A stretch of 64,000 nt of DNA from JALYUM01 sp036688685 (lineage in GTDB: Bacteria; Pseudomonadota; Gammaproteobacteria; Burkholderiales; Burkholderiaceae_D), in the NCBI RefSeq assembly GCF_036688685.1, contig NZ_JAQQPS010000013.1, forward strand, positions 1 through 64,000. Reading direction: 5' to 3'. Made by a program: the position numbers and the translations under genes. The notes below the pieces were generated by a model that was given only the letters and a program-made list of their open reading frames with translations, was not told where the DNA came from and searched no databases. Shown in pieces: positions 43,563 to 52,877 of the stretch (positions within the stretch are counted from its first letter, which is position 1; each line of letters opens with the position of its first letter).

Positions 43563-46358
43563 ATGGACAATCCAGCCGTACTGGGTGACAAAGACGCCCC
43601 TCTCAAGGAAGACATCCGCCTGCTCGGCCGCCTGCTTGGCGACGTGCTGCGCGACCAGGAAGGCGACGCCGTATTCGACGTCGTCGAAACCATCCGCCAG
43701 ACCGCCGTGCGCTTTCGCCGCGACGACGACCCGGCCGCCGGCGTCGAACTGACCGCCCTGCTGCACCAGCTGTCGCGCAACCAGACCATTTCGGTGGTGC
43801 GCGCCTTTTCCTATTTTTCGCACCTGGCCAATATCGCCGAAGACCAGCACCACGTGCGCCGTCGCCGCGCGCACCAGCTGGCCGGCTCCGCGCCACAGCA
43901 AGGCAGCATCGGCTATGCCCTCAAGCGCCTGCACGAGGCCGGCGTCGACCAAGACCAGGTCGAAACGTTTTTCAAGGATGCGCTGATCTCGCCCGTACTG
44001 ACCGCGCACCCGACCGAAGTGCAGCGTAAAAGCATCCTCGACGCCGAGCACGACATCGCGCGCCTGCTGGCAGAGCGCGACCATCCGCTCACGCCCAAGG
44101 AACAAGCGCGCAACCTGGCCCTGCTGCAAGCGCGCATCGCCACGCTGTGGCAGACGCGCATGCTGCGCTATTCAAAGCTGACGGTGGCCGACGAGATCGA
44201 AAATGCCCTGTCCTACTATCGCATCACCTTCCTGCGTGAACTGCCGGCCCTGTACGACGACATCGAGGACGATATCGGCGCGCAGTACCGCGAGCGCCCG
44301 GCCAGGCTGAGCGACGCGGCCTACGTGCAGATGGGCAGCTGGATCGGCGGCGACCGCGACGGCAACCCGAACGTCGGCGCCGAAACGATGCAGTACGCCC
44401 TGACGAAACAGGCGACCACGGTGTTTGAATATTATTTCGACGAAGTGCACGCACTCGGCGCGGAGTTGTCGACGTCGACGCTGATGGTGCCGGTCAGCGC
44501 CGCGCTGGCAGCGCTGGCACAACAATCCACCGACCAGTCGCCGCACCGCAGCGACGAGCCGTACCGGCGCGCCCTGATCGGCATTTATGCGCGCCTGGCC
44601 GCCACCGCGCGCGAACTGGGCGCCACCAACATCCTGCGCAAGGAAGTGGGCCACGCCGACGCCTACCAAGATGCGGCCGAGTTCGGCGCCGACCTGCACA
44701 TCATCGCCGCTTCGCTCACCGAACACCACGGGGCCCAGCTGATCGCGCCGCGCCTGGCCGGCCTGATCCGCGCGGCCGGTATCTTCGGTTTCCACCTGGC
44801 CTCGCTCGACATGCGCCAGAGTTCCGATGTGCACGAGCGCGTTTTAAAAGAATTGTTCAACGGTGCCGGCGAGCAGCTCGATTACACCAGCCTCGACGAA
44901 GACGCCAAGGTCGCGCTGCTGTTGCGCGAACTGGCGCAACCGCGCTTGCTGTTTTCGCCTTACGCAAGCTATTCCGACGAAGCCAACTGGGAACTGGGCG
45001 TGCTGCGCGCCGCCCGTGACATCCGCGCCCGCTACGGCGTGCGCGCGATCCGCAACTACATCATCTCGCACACGGAAACCGTGTCCGATTTGCTGGAGGT
45101 GCTGCTGCTGCAAAAAGAGATGGGCATGCTGCACGTCGCTGACGGTCGGGTCGATGCGATGGTCGTCCCGCTGTTCGAAACGATCCCCGACCTGCAGCGA
45201 GCAGCCGCCATCATGGCCGAATGGATGGCGCTGCCGCTGGTCAAACAGATTGTCGCGAACCAGGGTCAGCTGCAGGAAGTCATGCTGGGCTATTCCGACT
45301 CGAACAAGGACGGCGGTTTCCTGACCTCGAACTGGGAGCTGTACCAGGCCGAACTGAAACTGGTGGAGATTTTTGCCGCCGCCAAAGTCAAGCTGCGCCT
45401 GTTCCACGGCCGCGGCGGCACGGTCGGCCGCGGCGGCGGACCGAGCTATCAAGCCATCCTGGCCCAGCCGCCGGGCACGGTGAACGGCCAGATCCGCCTG
45501 ACCGAACAGGGCGAAATCATCTCGTCGAAGTTTTCCAATCCCGGCATCGGGCGGCGCAACCTCGAGCTGCTGGTCGCCGCCACCCTGGAAGCGAGCCTGA
45601 TGCCGCATGGCGTCGACAGCGAACAGGTGGCGCAACTGGCCGGCTTCGAAGCCATCATGGCCGATTTGTCGCAACGCGCGTACCAGGCCTACCGCAACCT
45701 GGTATATGAGACGCCGGGCTTTACCGACTACTTTTTTGCCGCCACGCCGATCGCCGAAATCGCCGAACTCAATCTCGGTTCGCGCCCGGCGTCACGCAAG
45801 GCCACGCGCCGCATCGAAGATTTGCGCGCCATCCCGTGGGGCTTTTCGTGGGGCCAGTGCCGCCTGCTGCTGCCGGGCTGGTACGGCTTCGGCTCGGCCA
45901 TCGGCACCTGGTTAAGTGAGGGCGAGCGCCCGGCCAAACTGGCGACCCTGCAGGCGATGGCGCGCGACTGGCCATTCTTTGCCACCTTGCTGTCGAATAT
46001 GGACATGGTGCTGGCGAAGACCGATTTGCCGATTGCGCGCCGCTACGCCGAACTGGTGGCGGACGTGGAACTGCGCGAGCGTATTTTCAAGCGCATCGCG
46101 CAGGAGCACGCTGCCACCCTGCACGTGCTCGAAGAAATCACCGGCGCCACCGAGCGGCTGCAGGGCAATCCACTGCTGGCGCGCTCGATCCAGAACCGCT
46201 TCGCCTACCTCGATCCGCTGAACCACTTGCAGGTCGAACTGGTCAAGCGCCACCGTGCGCTTGGGCTCGATCCTGCGAAAGAGGTGGACGAGCGGGTGCA
46301 CCGCGGCATCCACCTGTCGATCAACGGGGTGGCGGCGGGCTTGCGCAATACCGGCTAA
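43563..46358 (+). CDS. ppc: Phosphoenolpyruvate carboxylase
   Basis: Anaplerotic enzyme making oxaloacetate from PEP and bicarbonate; a tetramer regulated by acetyl-CoA and aspartate. The 931-residue length is normal. Catalytic His is in VLTAHPTEVQRKS (about residue 153), followed by the FHGRGGTVGRGGGP loop and the C-terminal RNTG, the allosteric/terminal signature. Start ATG 43563. The hemC/ppc divergent arrangement is conserved in betaproteobacteria. It converges with the chemoreceptor gene, with 38 bases between and no clear hairpin. Confidence 0.96.
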   Translation: MDNPAVLGDKDAPLKEDIRLLGRLLGDVLRDQEGDAVFDVVETIRQTAVRFRRDDDPAAGVELTALLHQLSRNQTISVVRAFSYFSHLANIAEDQHHVRRRRAHQLAGSAPQQGSIGYALKRLHEAGVDQDQVETFFKDALISPVLTAHPTEVQRKSILDAEHDIARLLAERDHPLTPKEQARNLALLQARIATLWQTRMLRYSKLTVADEIENALSYYRITFLRELPALYDDIEDDIGAQYRERPARLSDAAYVQMGSWIGGDRDGNPNVGAETMQYALTKQATTVFEYYFDEVHALGAELSTSTLMVPVSAALAALAQQSTDQSPHRSDEPYRRALIGIYARLAATARELGATNILRKEVGHADAYQDAAEFGADLHIIAASLTEHHGAQLIAPRLAGLIRAAGIFGFHLASLDMRQSSDVHERVLKELFNGAGEQLDYTSLDEDAKVALLLRELAQPRLLFSPYASYSDEANWELGVLRAARDIRARYGVRAIRNYIISHTETVSDLLEVLLLQKEMGMLHVADGRVDAMVVPLFETIPDLQRAAAIMAEWMALPLVKQIVANQGQLQEVMLGYSDSNKDGGFLTSNWELYQAELKLVEIFAAAKVKLRLFHGRGGTVGRGGGPSYQAILAQPPGTVNGQIRLTEQGEIISSKFSNPGIGRRNLELLVAATLEASLMPHGVDSEQVAQLAGFEAIMADLSQRAYQAYRNLVYETPGFTDYFFAATPIAEIAELNLGSRPASRKATRRIEDLRAIPWGFSWGQCRLLLPGWYGFGSAIGTWLSEGERPAKLATLQAMARDWPFFATLLSNMDMVLAKTDLPIARRYAELVADVELRERIFKRIAQEHAATLHVLEEITGATERLQGNPLLARSIQNRFAYLDPLNHLQVELVKRHRALGLDPAKEVDERVHRGIHLSINGVAAGLRNTG

Positions 46359-46396
46359 GCTGGGGCGCCCGGTCGAAACAGCATGCGCGCCGGTCG

Positions 46397-48004
46397 CTAG
46401 GCGGTGTGCAGGGCCAGGGAAGGCGCCGCTGCGCGTGCGCTGCGCGCGGGCTGGGCCGGCTGGCCCTCAACCAGGGTGAAGTTGCGTACCAGTTCACTGA
46501 GGTGCGCGCCTTGCTCCTGCATCGATGCCGCCGCCGCGGCGGCCTGTTCCACCAGCGCGGCGTTTTGCTGCGTCACCGCATCGATTTCGCCAATGGCACG
46601 ATTGACCTGCTCGATGCCGGCTTCCTGCTCGCGGCTGGCGGCGCTGATTTCACCCATGATATCGGTGACGCGGCGCACGCTGGCCACGATGTCGTTCATG
46701 GTGCCGCCGGCATCGGCCACCAGCTTGCTGCCTTCGTCCGCATGGCGTACCGACTCGTCGATCAGCACCTTGATCTCGCGTGCGGCCGTATTGGCGCGCT
46801 GGGCCAGGTTGCGCACTTCTGAGGCCACCACCGCAAAACCACGTCCCTGCTCGCCTGCACGCGCCGCTTCCACGGCGGCATTCAAGGCCAGGATATTGGT
46901 CTGGAACGCGATCGATTCGATCGTGCCGGTGATGTCGACGATGCGGCGCGAGGACGTGTGGATGGCGCCCATCGTATCGACCACTTTCGACACCACCGCG
47001 CCACCCTTGAGCGCCACATCGGAGGCCGATGCGCTCAGGGTGTTGGCCTGGCGCGCGTTGTCGGCGTTTTGCTTGACGGTCGCGGTCAGCTGCTCGATCG
47101 ACGCGGCGGTCTCTTCCAGCGCGCCGGCCTGCTGCTCGGTGCGGCGCGACAGGTCCAGGTTGCCACTGGCGATTTCACCGGCAGCGGTGGCCATCGAATC
47201 GGTGCTGTCGCGCACCTGGCTGACGACACCATGCAGATTGCCGCGCATGCGCTGCAGGGCCTGCTTCAGGTGCCCGGTCTCGCTCTGGTCGGCCGGGTCG
47301 AGCGTCATCGACGCAACCAGGTTGCCGTCGGCGATCTGGGCGGCAAACGCCATCACTTGATCGAGCGGGCGGCGGATTGCGCGCGCGGTCAGGTGTCCTG
47401 CCAGGAAGGTCATCACCAGCGCTGCCAGCGCCACCAGCAGGATGCGGTGCTGCGACTGCGTGACCAGCGCGTTGCCGTGCTCGCGCGTGGCCTCGGATGC
47501 TTTCTCGATGGTCTCGCTGAGCGCCTCCATGCTTTTTTCCAGCTTGCGAAAATGCTGCATGAAGGCGCCTTGCGCTTTCTGCGCCGCCGCAGCGTCCGTG
47601 AAAGCCAGGTCGAAGGTCGTTGCCACGCTGTTCAGGTAGGCATCGACATCCGGTCGCACCGCCGCCATGGCCGCTTTCAAGGCCGGATCCTGGTTACCCT
47701 TGTCCATCTCCTCGACCAGTTTGCGCAGCAGCGCGGTGTGCTCCGTCATGTCACGCCTGACCTCGGCCTGACCGGCGCCGCCGTTGGCGCCGGAAATGAG
47801 CGCTGCCAGTACGTCGGCGCGCAAGGCATCATGGGCCTGGTCGGCCTGCACCTGGTCTTTGATGGTGCTGCCGTTGACGGTGATCTCGCCGAGTGCCACA
47901 TCGAGCGCGTTGACGGCGCTGTAGCCGATCAGGGCAACCACGCCGGCCAGCAGCAAGGCAACCAGGTTCGACAGCAGCAGCCGCCGTTGGATCGTCAGGT
48001 TCAT
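46397..48004 (-). CDS. Methyl-accepting chemotaxis protein (4HB-type sensor)
   Basis: About 535 residues from ATG 48004. An N-terminal helix (RRLLLSNLVALLLAGVVALI) is followed by a periplasmic helical ligand domain (about 35-195), a second membrane helix, a HAMP domain (RPLDQVMAFAAQIADGNL) and a cytoplasmic signalling hairpin with the EVRNLAQRANTAAREIKVLI tip. No CheR-docking pentapeptide is visible at the C-terminus (ending SLALHTA). It lies 10 bases after the porin-like gene in the same orientation, so its ligand may be what that protein handles (inference). Confidence 0.9.
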   Translation of the reverse strand: MNLTIQRRLLLSNLVALLLAGVVALIGYSAVNALDVALGEITVNGSTIKDQVQADQAHDALRADVLAALISGANGGAGQAEVRRDMTEHTALLRKLVEEMDKGNQDPALKAAMAAVRPDVDAYLNSVATTFDLAFTDAAAAQKAQGAFMQHFRKLEKSMEALSETIEKASEATREHGNALVTQSQHRILLVALAALVMTFLAGHLTARAIRRPLDQVMAFAAQIADGNLVASMTLDPADQSETGHLKQALQRMRGNLHGVVSQVRDSTDSMATAAGEIASGNLDLSRRTEQQAGALEETAASIEQLTATVKQNADNARQANTLSASASDVALKGGAVVSKVVDTMGAIHTSSRRIVDITGTIESIAFQTNILALNAAVEAARAGEQGRGFAVVASEVRNLAQRANTAAREIKVLIDESVRHADEGSKLVADAGGTMNDIVASVRRVTDIMGEISAASREQEAGIEQVNRAIGEIDAVTQQNAALVEQAAAAAASMQEQGAHLSELVRNFTLVEGQPAQPARSARAAAPSLALHTA

Positions 48005-48014
48005 GGCGTCTCTT

Positions 48015-48827
48015 TTACAGTTTGAAGGAAAAGCCAACCGTCAGGGCGCGGCTGGGGGTGCGGCGATTCAGGCCAAAGGCGACCATGGCGTCGAGCTGGC
48101 AGCGCTCGGACAACAGCCAAGCCGCGCCGGTGTCGAAGGTGGCAACCGTGCCGCCCTTGGCAACCGTGGCGATGCGCGGCGCGGCCACTTCGACGAAGCC
48201 GCGCAGTTCCGGTGTCAGTTCCTTGCCCAGCACGATACCCAGGATGCCATAGCCGGCATGCGCACCGGCGTCGGTGCGGTCGACGCCCATACCCGGCATC
48301 ACGCCCAGGCTCAGCCCGCCCGGCAATTCCCATTCTCCTACCAGGCGCACGGAGGGGCGCACGCCCTGGCCCCGGAATGCGCGCGAGCCACTGGCCAGGT
48401 CGGCGTGTACCAGCAGCCCGACCGACGGCACACCCGGTGCATCGTCCATCAGGTGCCATTTCAAGCCGAGCGAGGTGTCGGCGTAACCGTTGGTGGTAGC
48501 GCGCCCACCACCGCCCGGCAGCGCCATCACTTCGCGCACGTGGCCATCTGTCTCCAGGCGCAGTTCAATCGTCTCGCCAATGCCGTAGCGCAGCAACGTG
48601 GGGGTGCTGACCGTGCGCGAGTAGGCGGCGTCCCTGCTGCCTCGTTCGCCCAGCACGCTCGTCTCGATCTGGAATCGGCCAAGGCCGACGACATTGCTGG
48701 ACTCGACAAAATCAGGACGATCGGTGGCGATGCCCTCATCCGGGCCGGCCGATGCCGGCGCGTGGGCCAGAAAGGCCAGATTGGCGAGGAACAGGACGGC
48801 GCATCGGGAAGTGGTCATTGTCGGCAT
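48015..48827 (-). CDS. Outer-membrane transporter-like protein (Phenol_MetA_deg family)
   Basis: A 270-residue exported beta-rich protein. Signal peptide ends at APASAGP; the mature start DEGIATDRPDFVESSNVVG is the hallmark of the Phenol_MetA_deg / transporter family, and the strand-rich body ends with the aromatic ALTVGFSFKL. Some members serve in uptake of aromatic compounds, but the family is broad. It precedes the chemoreceptor gene by 10 bases, suggesting joint expression. Confidence 0.75.
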   Translation of the reverse strand: MPTMTTSRCAVLFLANLAFLAHAPASAGPDEGIATDRPDFVESSNVVGLGRFQIETSVLGERGSRDAAYSRTVSTPTLLRYGIGETIELRLETDGHVREVMALPGGGGRATTNGYADTSLGLKWHLMDDAPGVPSVGLLVHADLASGSRAFRGQGVRPSVRLVGEWELPGGLSLGVMPGMGVDRTDAGAHAGYGILGIVLGKELTPELRGFVEVAAPRIATVAKGGTVATFDTGAAWLLSERCQLDAMVAFGLNRRTPSRALTVGFSFKL

Positions 48828-48925
48828 GGAGCATGCTTTCCATTAAAGAAACGCGCGGTTCGTCGCGGTGAAAAGATTATCGCAAAAAAATCAGCAAAAA
48901 TGATATCTGGAATCGATTAATTCCC

Positions 48926-48948
48926 AAATACAACAAATTTTTGTATTT
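48926..48948. promoter_or_regulatory. AT-rich palindrome AAATACAA-N7-TTGTATTT
   Basis: Perfect 8-bp arms in the AT-rich 48828-49023 gap, about 100 bases upstream of the porin-like gene on its promoter side. It could be an operator for that gene, or part of an AT-rich promoter region. The remainder of the gap shows nothing recognisable. Confidence 0.35.
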
Positions 48949-49023
48949 ACAGCAACAATGCCACTGTTGCGGCGCGGGGGGGCAGCAGATCGGAAGATTG
49001 CCCAACTAACGCCAACAGCGCCC

Positions 49024-49057
49024 AAAAAAAAACCGCACGGCCTGGCGGCGTGCGGTT
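49024..49057 (-). terminator. Terminator of rpoD
   Basis: Stem AACCGCACG (49031-49039) with CGTGCGGTT (49049-49057), 9 bp and a 9-base loop, followed on the minus strand by a T run. It begins 19 bases past the rpoD stop. Confidence 0.85.
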
Positions 49058-49075
49058 CGATTTGCGCAATGCGCG

Positions 49076-51751
49076 TTACTGATTGTGCAGGAAGCTCTTC
49101 AGCTTGTCCGACCGGCTCGGCTGGCGTAGCTTACTCATCGCCTTCGCTTCGATCTGGCGAATCCGCTCGCGCGTCACGTCGAACTGTTTGCCCACTTCTT
49201 CCAGCGTGTGGTCGTTCGACATTTCAACGCCGTAACGCATGCGCAGCACCTTCGCTTCGCGCGGCGTGAGCGAGTCCAGCACTTCCTTGATGACGTTGCG
49301 CATCGACGCGTGCAGCGCGGCATCCAGCGGCGCCAGGGTGGCGTTGTCTTCAATAAAATCGCCCAGCTGCGAATCGCCATCTTCGCCCATCGGTGTTTCC
49401 ATCGAGATCGGCTCTTTGGCGATCTTCATGATTTCGCGCACTTTGTTTTCCGGCATTTCCATTTTCAAGGCCAGCGTCGCCAGGTCCGGTTCGCTGCCGG
49501 TTTCCTGCATGATCTGGCGCGAGATGCGGTTCATCTTGTTGATCGTCTCGATCATGTGCACCGGCACGCGGATGGTGCGCGCCATGTCGGCGATCGAACG
49601 CGTGATCGCCTGGCGAATCCACCAGGTGGCGTAGGTCGAGAATTTATAGCCGCGGCGATATTCAAACTTGTCGACCGCCTTCAACAAACCGATATTGCCT
49701 TCCTGGATCAGGTCGAGGAATTGCAAGCCGCGGTTGATGTATTTTTTCGCGATCGAAATCACCAGGCGCAAGTTGGCGACCGTCATTTCACGCTTGGCCT
49801 GGCGGGCCCGCTTCTCGCCGGCAGCCATCTGCTTGTTAATCTTGCGCAGGTCGGCCAGCGGCAGGGCCACACGGGCTTGCAAGTCGATCATGCGCGTTTG
49901 CAGTTCCTTGATGGCCGGAACGTTACGGGCCAGCACGGTGCTGTACGGATACTTGCAATCGACTTCGCGGTCGACCCAGCCCAGGTCGGTTTCGTTGCCC
50001 GGGAACACTTTGATGAAGTGGGCGCGCGGCATGCCGCAGCGGTTCACGCAAATATCGAGCACAGCGCGCTCGACCGCACGCACTTCGTCCATCTGGTGGC
50101 GCAGGGTGTCGCACAGTTTTTCCACCACTTTGGCGGTGAAACGAATGCCCAGCAGCTCGTTCGAGATGACTTCCTGCGCCTTTACGTAATTCTTGGTGCC
50201 GTAGCCTTCTTTTTCGAAGGCCTTGGCCATCTTGTCGAACTGCGCTTCGATGATGTCGAATTTGTCCAGCGCGCCGCGTTTCAGTTGCGCCAGCTGCTCG
50301 GACGAGAAACCGGCCGCGCCGCCATTCGCGTCGCCGTCTTCGTCGGCTTCTTCCTCTTCCTCTTCTTCATCTTCGCCGTCGGCGGAAGGTGCGGCCACTT
50401 TCGGCGCCGGCGCCACTGGCGCGGAGGTCTCGTTCAGATCGACGAAGCCGTCGACCACTTCATCGACCTTGATTTCTTCGGCGCGGATTTTATGGGCCAG
50501 CGCGATGATCTCGGAAATCGTCGTCGGGCACGCGGAGATGGCTTGCACCATGTCTTTCAGGCCGCCTTCGATGCGCTTGGCAATTTCGATCTCGCCTTCG
50601 CGCGTCAGCAGCGCCACCGCGCCCATTTCACGCATGTACATCCGCACCGGGTCGGTGGTACGACCGAAGTCGGAGTCGACGGTCGACAGCGCAGTCGCGG
50701 CAGCCGCTTCCACTTCGTCGTCGCTGGTGGCGGTCGGAACGTTGTCAGTCAACAACATCATTTCGGCATCAGGGGCGCGCTCATAGACCGCGATGCCCAT
50801 GTCGTTGAACGTGGCGATAATGCCCTCGATCGCTTCCGGATCGATGATGTTTTCCGGCAGTTGGTCGTTGATCTCGGCGTGGGTCAGGAAGCCGCGTTCC
50901 TTGCCCATATTGATCAGGTTCTTGATTTGCTGGCGGCGTTTTTCCAGTTCCGCCTCGGTGGTCGAGGCGTCGCCCGCCAGGACCGACGACAGGCCGCCCT
51001 TGGCTTTGCGCTCTTTCGCTTTCGAGACCGCTTTCAGTTCGGCGCGCTCGACCGCATTCAGGGCCGCGACTTCATCGTTTTCCGGCATGAATTCGCTCGG
51101 TTTGCGGCCGCGCCGGCCCGGCACTTTCACGGACGGCAACAGGTAGCCGGACGTGTCGATGGCGGCCAGGGTGGCGGCGTCGGTGGTCTGGCTGACCGAC
51201 TGGCCGGCCGTCTCGATGACGGTCGGGGCCGGATCGATCGGACGCACGGCGGCGCGCACGCGCGGCGCCGGCGCTTTCGGCACCTCGACAATCGGAGCGG
51301 CGACGGTTTCCGCGGCTTTCACGGCGGCCAGTTTCGAGACGCGTTTCTTGACCACCACCGTCGAGGCCAGCGCGCCATTGCCGGTGACCACGTTGATCGA
51401 GGCGTCCAGGCTGGTGTCGACGGCGACCTCGTCGGCGCTGGCGGCACGGCGCTCACCGATGCGCTTGTCGGCCACGCGGTGCTCGCCGTGCGGCGCCTCG
51501 CCAAGGCTGTCGGCGCGGGCGTCGGCGATGCGCGCTTCGCCCACGCGCTGGTCGACCAGCGGCTCGCTGGCCGAATCGAAACCGGCTTTGGCAGCGGCCA
51601 GGCGTGAACGCGTTTTCACCACCGTAACCTTGGCATCCGCTTCACCCTCGATAAAATACGAGGTCGCGGTTTTCGGCACGGCCAATGTGGCAGCGCTTTT
51701 TGCTGGCGATTTATTGGCGCCCAGTGTCAAGGTTTTGGCGGGGTTCTTCAT
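49076..51751 (-). CDS. rpoD: RNA polymerase sigma factor RpoD (sigma70) with long N-terminal extension
   Basis: Primary sigma factor. Region 1.2 is DPVRMYMREMGAVALLTREG, the non-conserved acidic stretch carries EEEEEEEADEDG, and regions 2-4 are intact, including 2.4 (KFSTYATWWIRQAITRSI) and 4.2 (TLEEVGKQFDVTRERIRQIE). At 891 residues it is much longer than E. coli RpoD (613): about 250 Ala/Val/Lys-rich residues precede region 1.1, which starts near the AELEKRRQQIKNLINMGKER segment. An AGGAGA lies before ATG 51751. Transcribed alone from a leader with its own hairpin. Confidence 0.95.
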   Translation of the reverse strand: MKNPAKTLTLGANKSPAKSAATLAVPKTATSYFIEGEADAKVTVVKTRSRLAAAKAGFDSASEPLVDQRVGEARIADARADSLGEAPHGEHRVADKRIGERRAASADEVAVDTSLDASINVVTGNGALASTVVVKKRVSKLAAVKAAETVAAPIVEVPKAPAPRVRAAVRPIDPAPTVIETAGQSVSQTTDAATLAAIDTSGYLLPSVKVPGRRGRKPSEFMPENDEVAALNAVERAELKAVSKAKERKAKGGLSSVLAGDASTTEAELEKRRQQIKNLINMGKERGFLTHAEINDQLPENIIDPEAIEGIIATFNDMGIAVYERAPDAEMMLLTDNVPTATSDDEVEAAAATALSTVDSDFGRTTDPVRMYMREMGAVALLTREGEIEIAKRIEGGLKDMVQAISACPTTISEIIALAHKIRAEEIKVDEVVDGFVDLNETSAPVAPAPKVAAPSADGEDEEEEEEEADEDGDANGGAAGFSSEQLAQLKRGALDKFDIIEAQFDKMAKAFEKEGYGTKNYVKAQEVISNELLGIRFTAKVVEKLCDTLRHQMDEVRAVERAVLDICVNRCGMPRAHFIKVFPGNETDLGWVDREVDCKYPYSTVLARNVPAIKELQTRMIDLQARVALPLADLRKINKQMAAGEKRARQAKREMTVANLRLVISIAKKYINRGLQFLDLIQEGNIGLLKAVDKFEYRRGYKFSTYATWWIRQAITRSIADMARTIRVPVHMIETINKMNRISRQIMQETGSEPDLATLALKMEMPENKVREIMKIAKEPISMETPMGEDGDSQLGDFIEDNATLAPLDAALHASMRNVIKEVLDSLTPREAKVLRMRYGVEMSNDHTLEEVGKQFDVTRERIRQIEAKAMSKLRQPSRSDKLKSFLHNQ

Positions 51752-51972
51752 ATAACAACTCTCCTGTCGCGGCAGAGGCAGGGCCTCACGCGCTAAAAAT
51801 TAACACGAGCCGTGAATCAGGCTCGGTGGGACGAATTCTGGGGACGTACTTAATAAGGGGCCGGCTGGCTGAAAATCAAGCTGCGCATCGCCGCGGATAA
51901 ATTGAACGGCACGCGCGGGGGGCGAGCCAGAGTGAAAAAAATGTTCAACATCGCTCAATGCAGGTCAGAATG

Positions 51973-52001
51973 AAAAAAAGCCCGTCGGCTAAAACGGGCT
52001 T
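51973..52001 (-). terminator. Terminator-like hairpin in the rpoD leader
   Basis: Minus strand: AAGCCCGT (52001-51994), 8-base loop, ACGGGCTT (51985-51978), then a seven-base T run. It lies between the likely rpoD promoter and the gene, so it could act as an attenuator, or end a short RNA of about 60 bases. Confidence 0.6.
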
Positions 52002-52031
52002 GAATCTATTTTCATAGAGGAGACAAGTCGT

Positions 52032-52061
52032 ATTATGCCCCTGAGAAATTAAAAATGCCAA
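52032..52061 (-). promoter_or_regulatory. Candidate sigma70 promoter for rpoD
   Basis: Minus strand -35 TTGGCA (52061-52056), 18-base spacer and -10 CATAAT (52037-52032). It is followed by the leader hairpin and about 280 bases to rpoD. The 51752-52291 gap has no convincing protein gene. Confidence 0.5.
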
Positions 52062-52291
52062 TTGACAAAACCCATAGCGGATATAAGCCAGCGGCATGAA
52101 TGACTTCCCGGGAGCGGCCGAGCCGTCTCCGGCTCTCCCCCGTTGTCTGCGGCGACACAAGCCGCGCGCAAGGCAAGAGGCGGATCATACACGATTTTCG
52201 CCCGCTCTGCCTCTCCCACATTTACATTTTGCGTTGACAATAGCGCACCTGCGGCGGCGGCCATGCTATCCTTCCGGTTCCTGTTCTTACC

Positions 52292-52873
52292 ATGAAGTCA
52301 ATGAATCCAATGAGTCCTGTCGCCCCATCGGCTGACGTGCCTGCCGCCGCGGCAACTGAAGCACCCCAAGCAATCGAAACGACCACCCCGGATACCGGCA
52401 CGGTCGAAGCGTCCCCTGCCGCAAACGAAGCGTCCCCTGTTGCGCCCGCCGCACCAGCACCGTCCGCCCGTACCCTGCTCAAACAATTCCAGCAGCAATT
52501 CAAGGCCTTCCGCGATTGCCTGCCGCTGTCCATCGGCATCGACAAGCAGATCATCGCGCGCATGCCGGGCATCGAACGCAAGGCGATGCGCGCCGCACTA
52601 GGCATCCATACCGGTTCGCTGCGCTACCTGCGCGCAATGGAGAAAGCCACTGTGCGTTACGATCTGGACGGCACGGCCGGTGCCGAAGTCGCCGAGACGC
52701 ACCGCACCCATGCCAAGGAAACCTTGCAGCAGCGACTCAAGAAAGAAGCGGAGCGCAAGAAAGCTGAACGCGATGCCGAGAAGGTAGAACGCGAAGCGGC
52801 CCAGGCGCTCGAGGCAGACAAGTTGCGCCAGGAAAAGCTGATGCAGCTGGCATCGAAGTTTTCGCGCTCCTGA
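52292..52873 (+). CDS. ProQ/FinO-domain RNA-binding protein
   Basis: A 193-residue protein. The N-terminal 55 residues are Ala/Pro/Thr-rich and probably disordered; residues about 60-135 form the FinO/ProQ fold (LLKQFQQQFKAFRDCLPLSI, then MRAALGIHTGSLRYLRAM); the C-terminal part is a highly charged helix (LKKEAERKKAERDAEKVERE). Such proteins bind structured RNA and stabilise mRNA/sRNA pairs. The RNase D-like gene starts 4 bases downstream. Confidence 0.85.
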   Translation: MKSMNPMSPVAPSADVPAAAATEAPQAIETTTPDTGTVEASPAANEASPVAPAAPAPSARTLLKQFQQQFKAFRDCLPLSIGIDKQIIARMPGIERKAMRAALGIHTGSLRYLRAMEKATVRYDLDGTAGAEVAETHRTHAKETLQQRLKKEAERKKAERDAEKVEREAAQALEADKLRQEKLMQLASKFSRS

Positions 52874-52877
52874 ACGC

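Noticed and set aside
49208..51607. 799-codon open frame antisense to rpoD (similar long frames oppose nadE, ftsK and both receptors)
   Set aside because: The minus strand carries unmistakable family motifs; long antisense frames are expected at this GC content and code for low-complexity His/Arg/Gln-rich text.
51945..52264. Three short minus-strand ORFs (62-71 residues) in the rpoD leader
   Set aside because: No ribosome sites, no recognisable protein features, and they cover the candidate promoter and hairpin.
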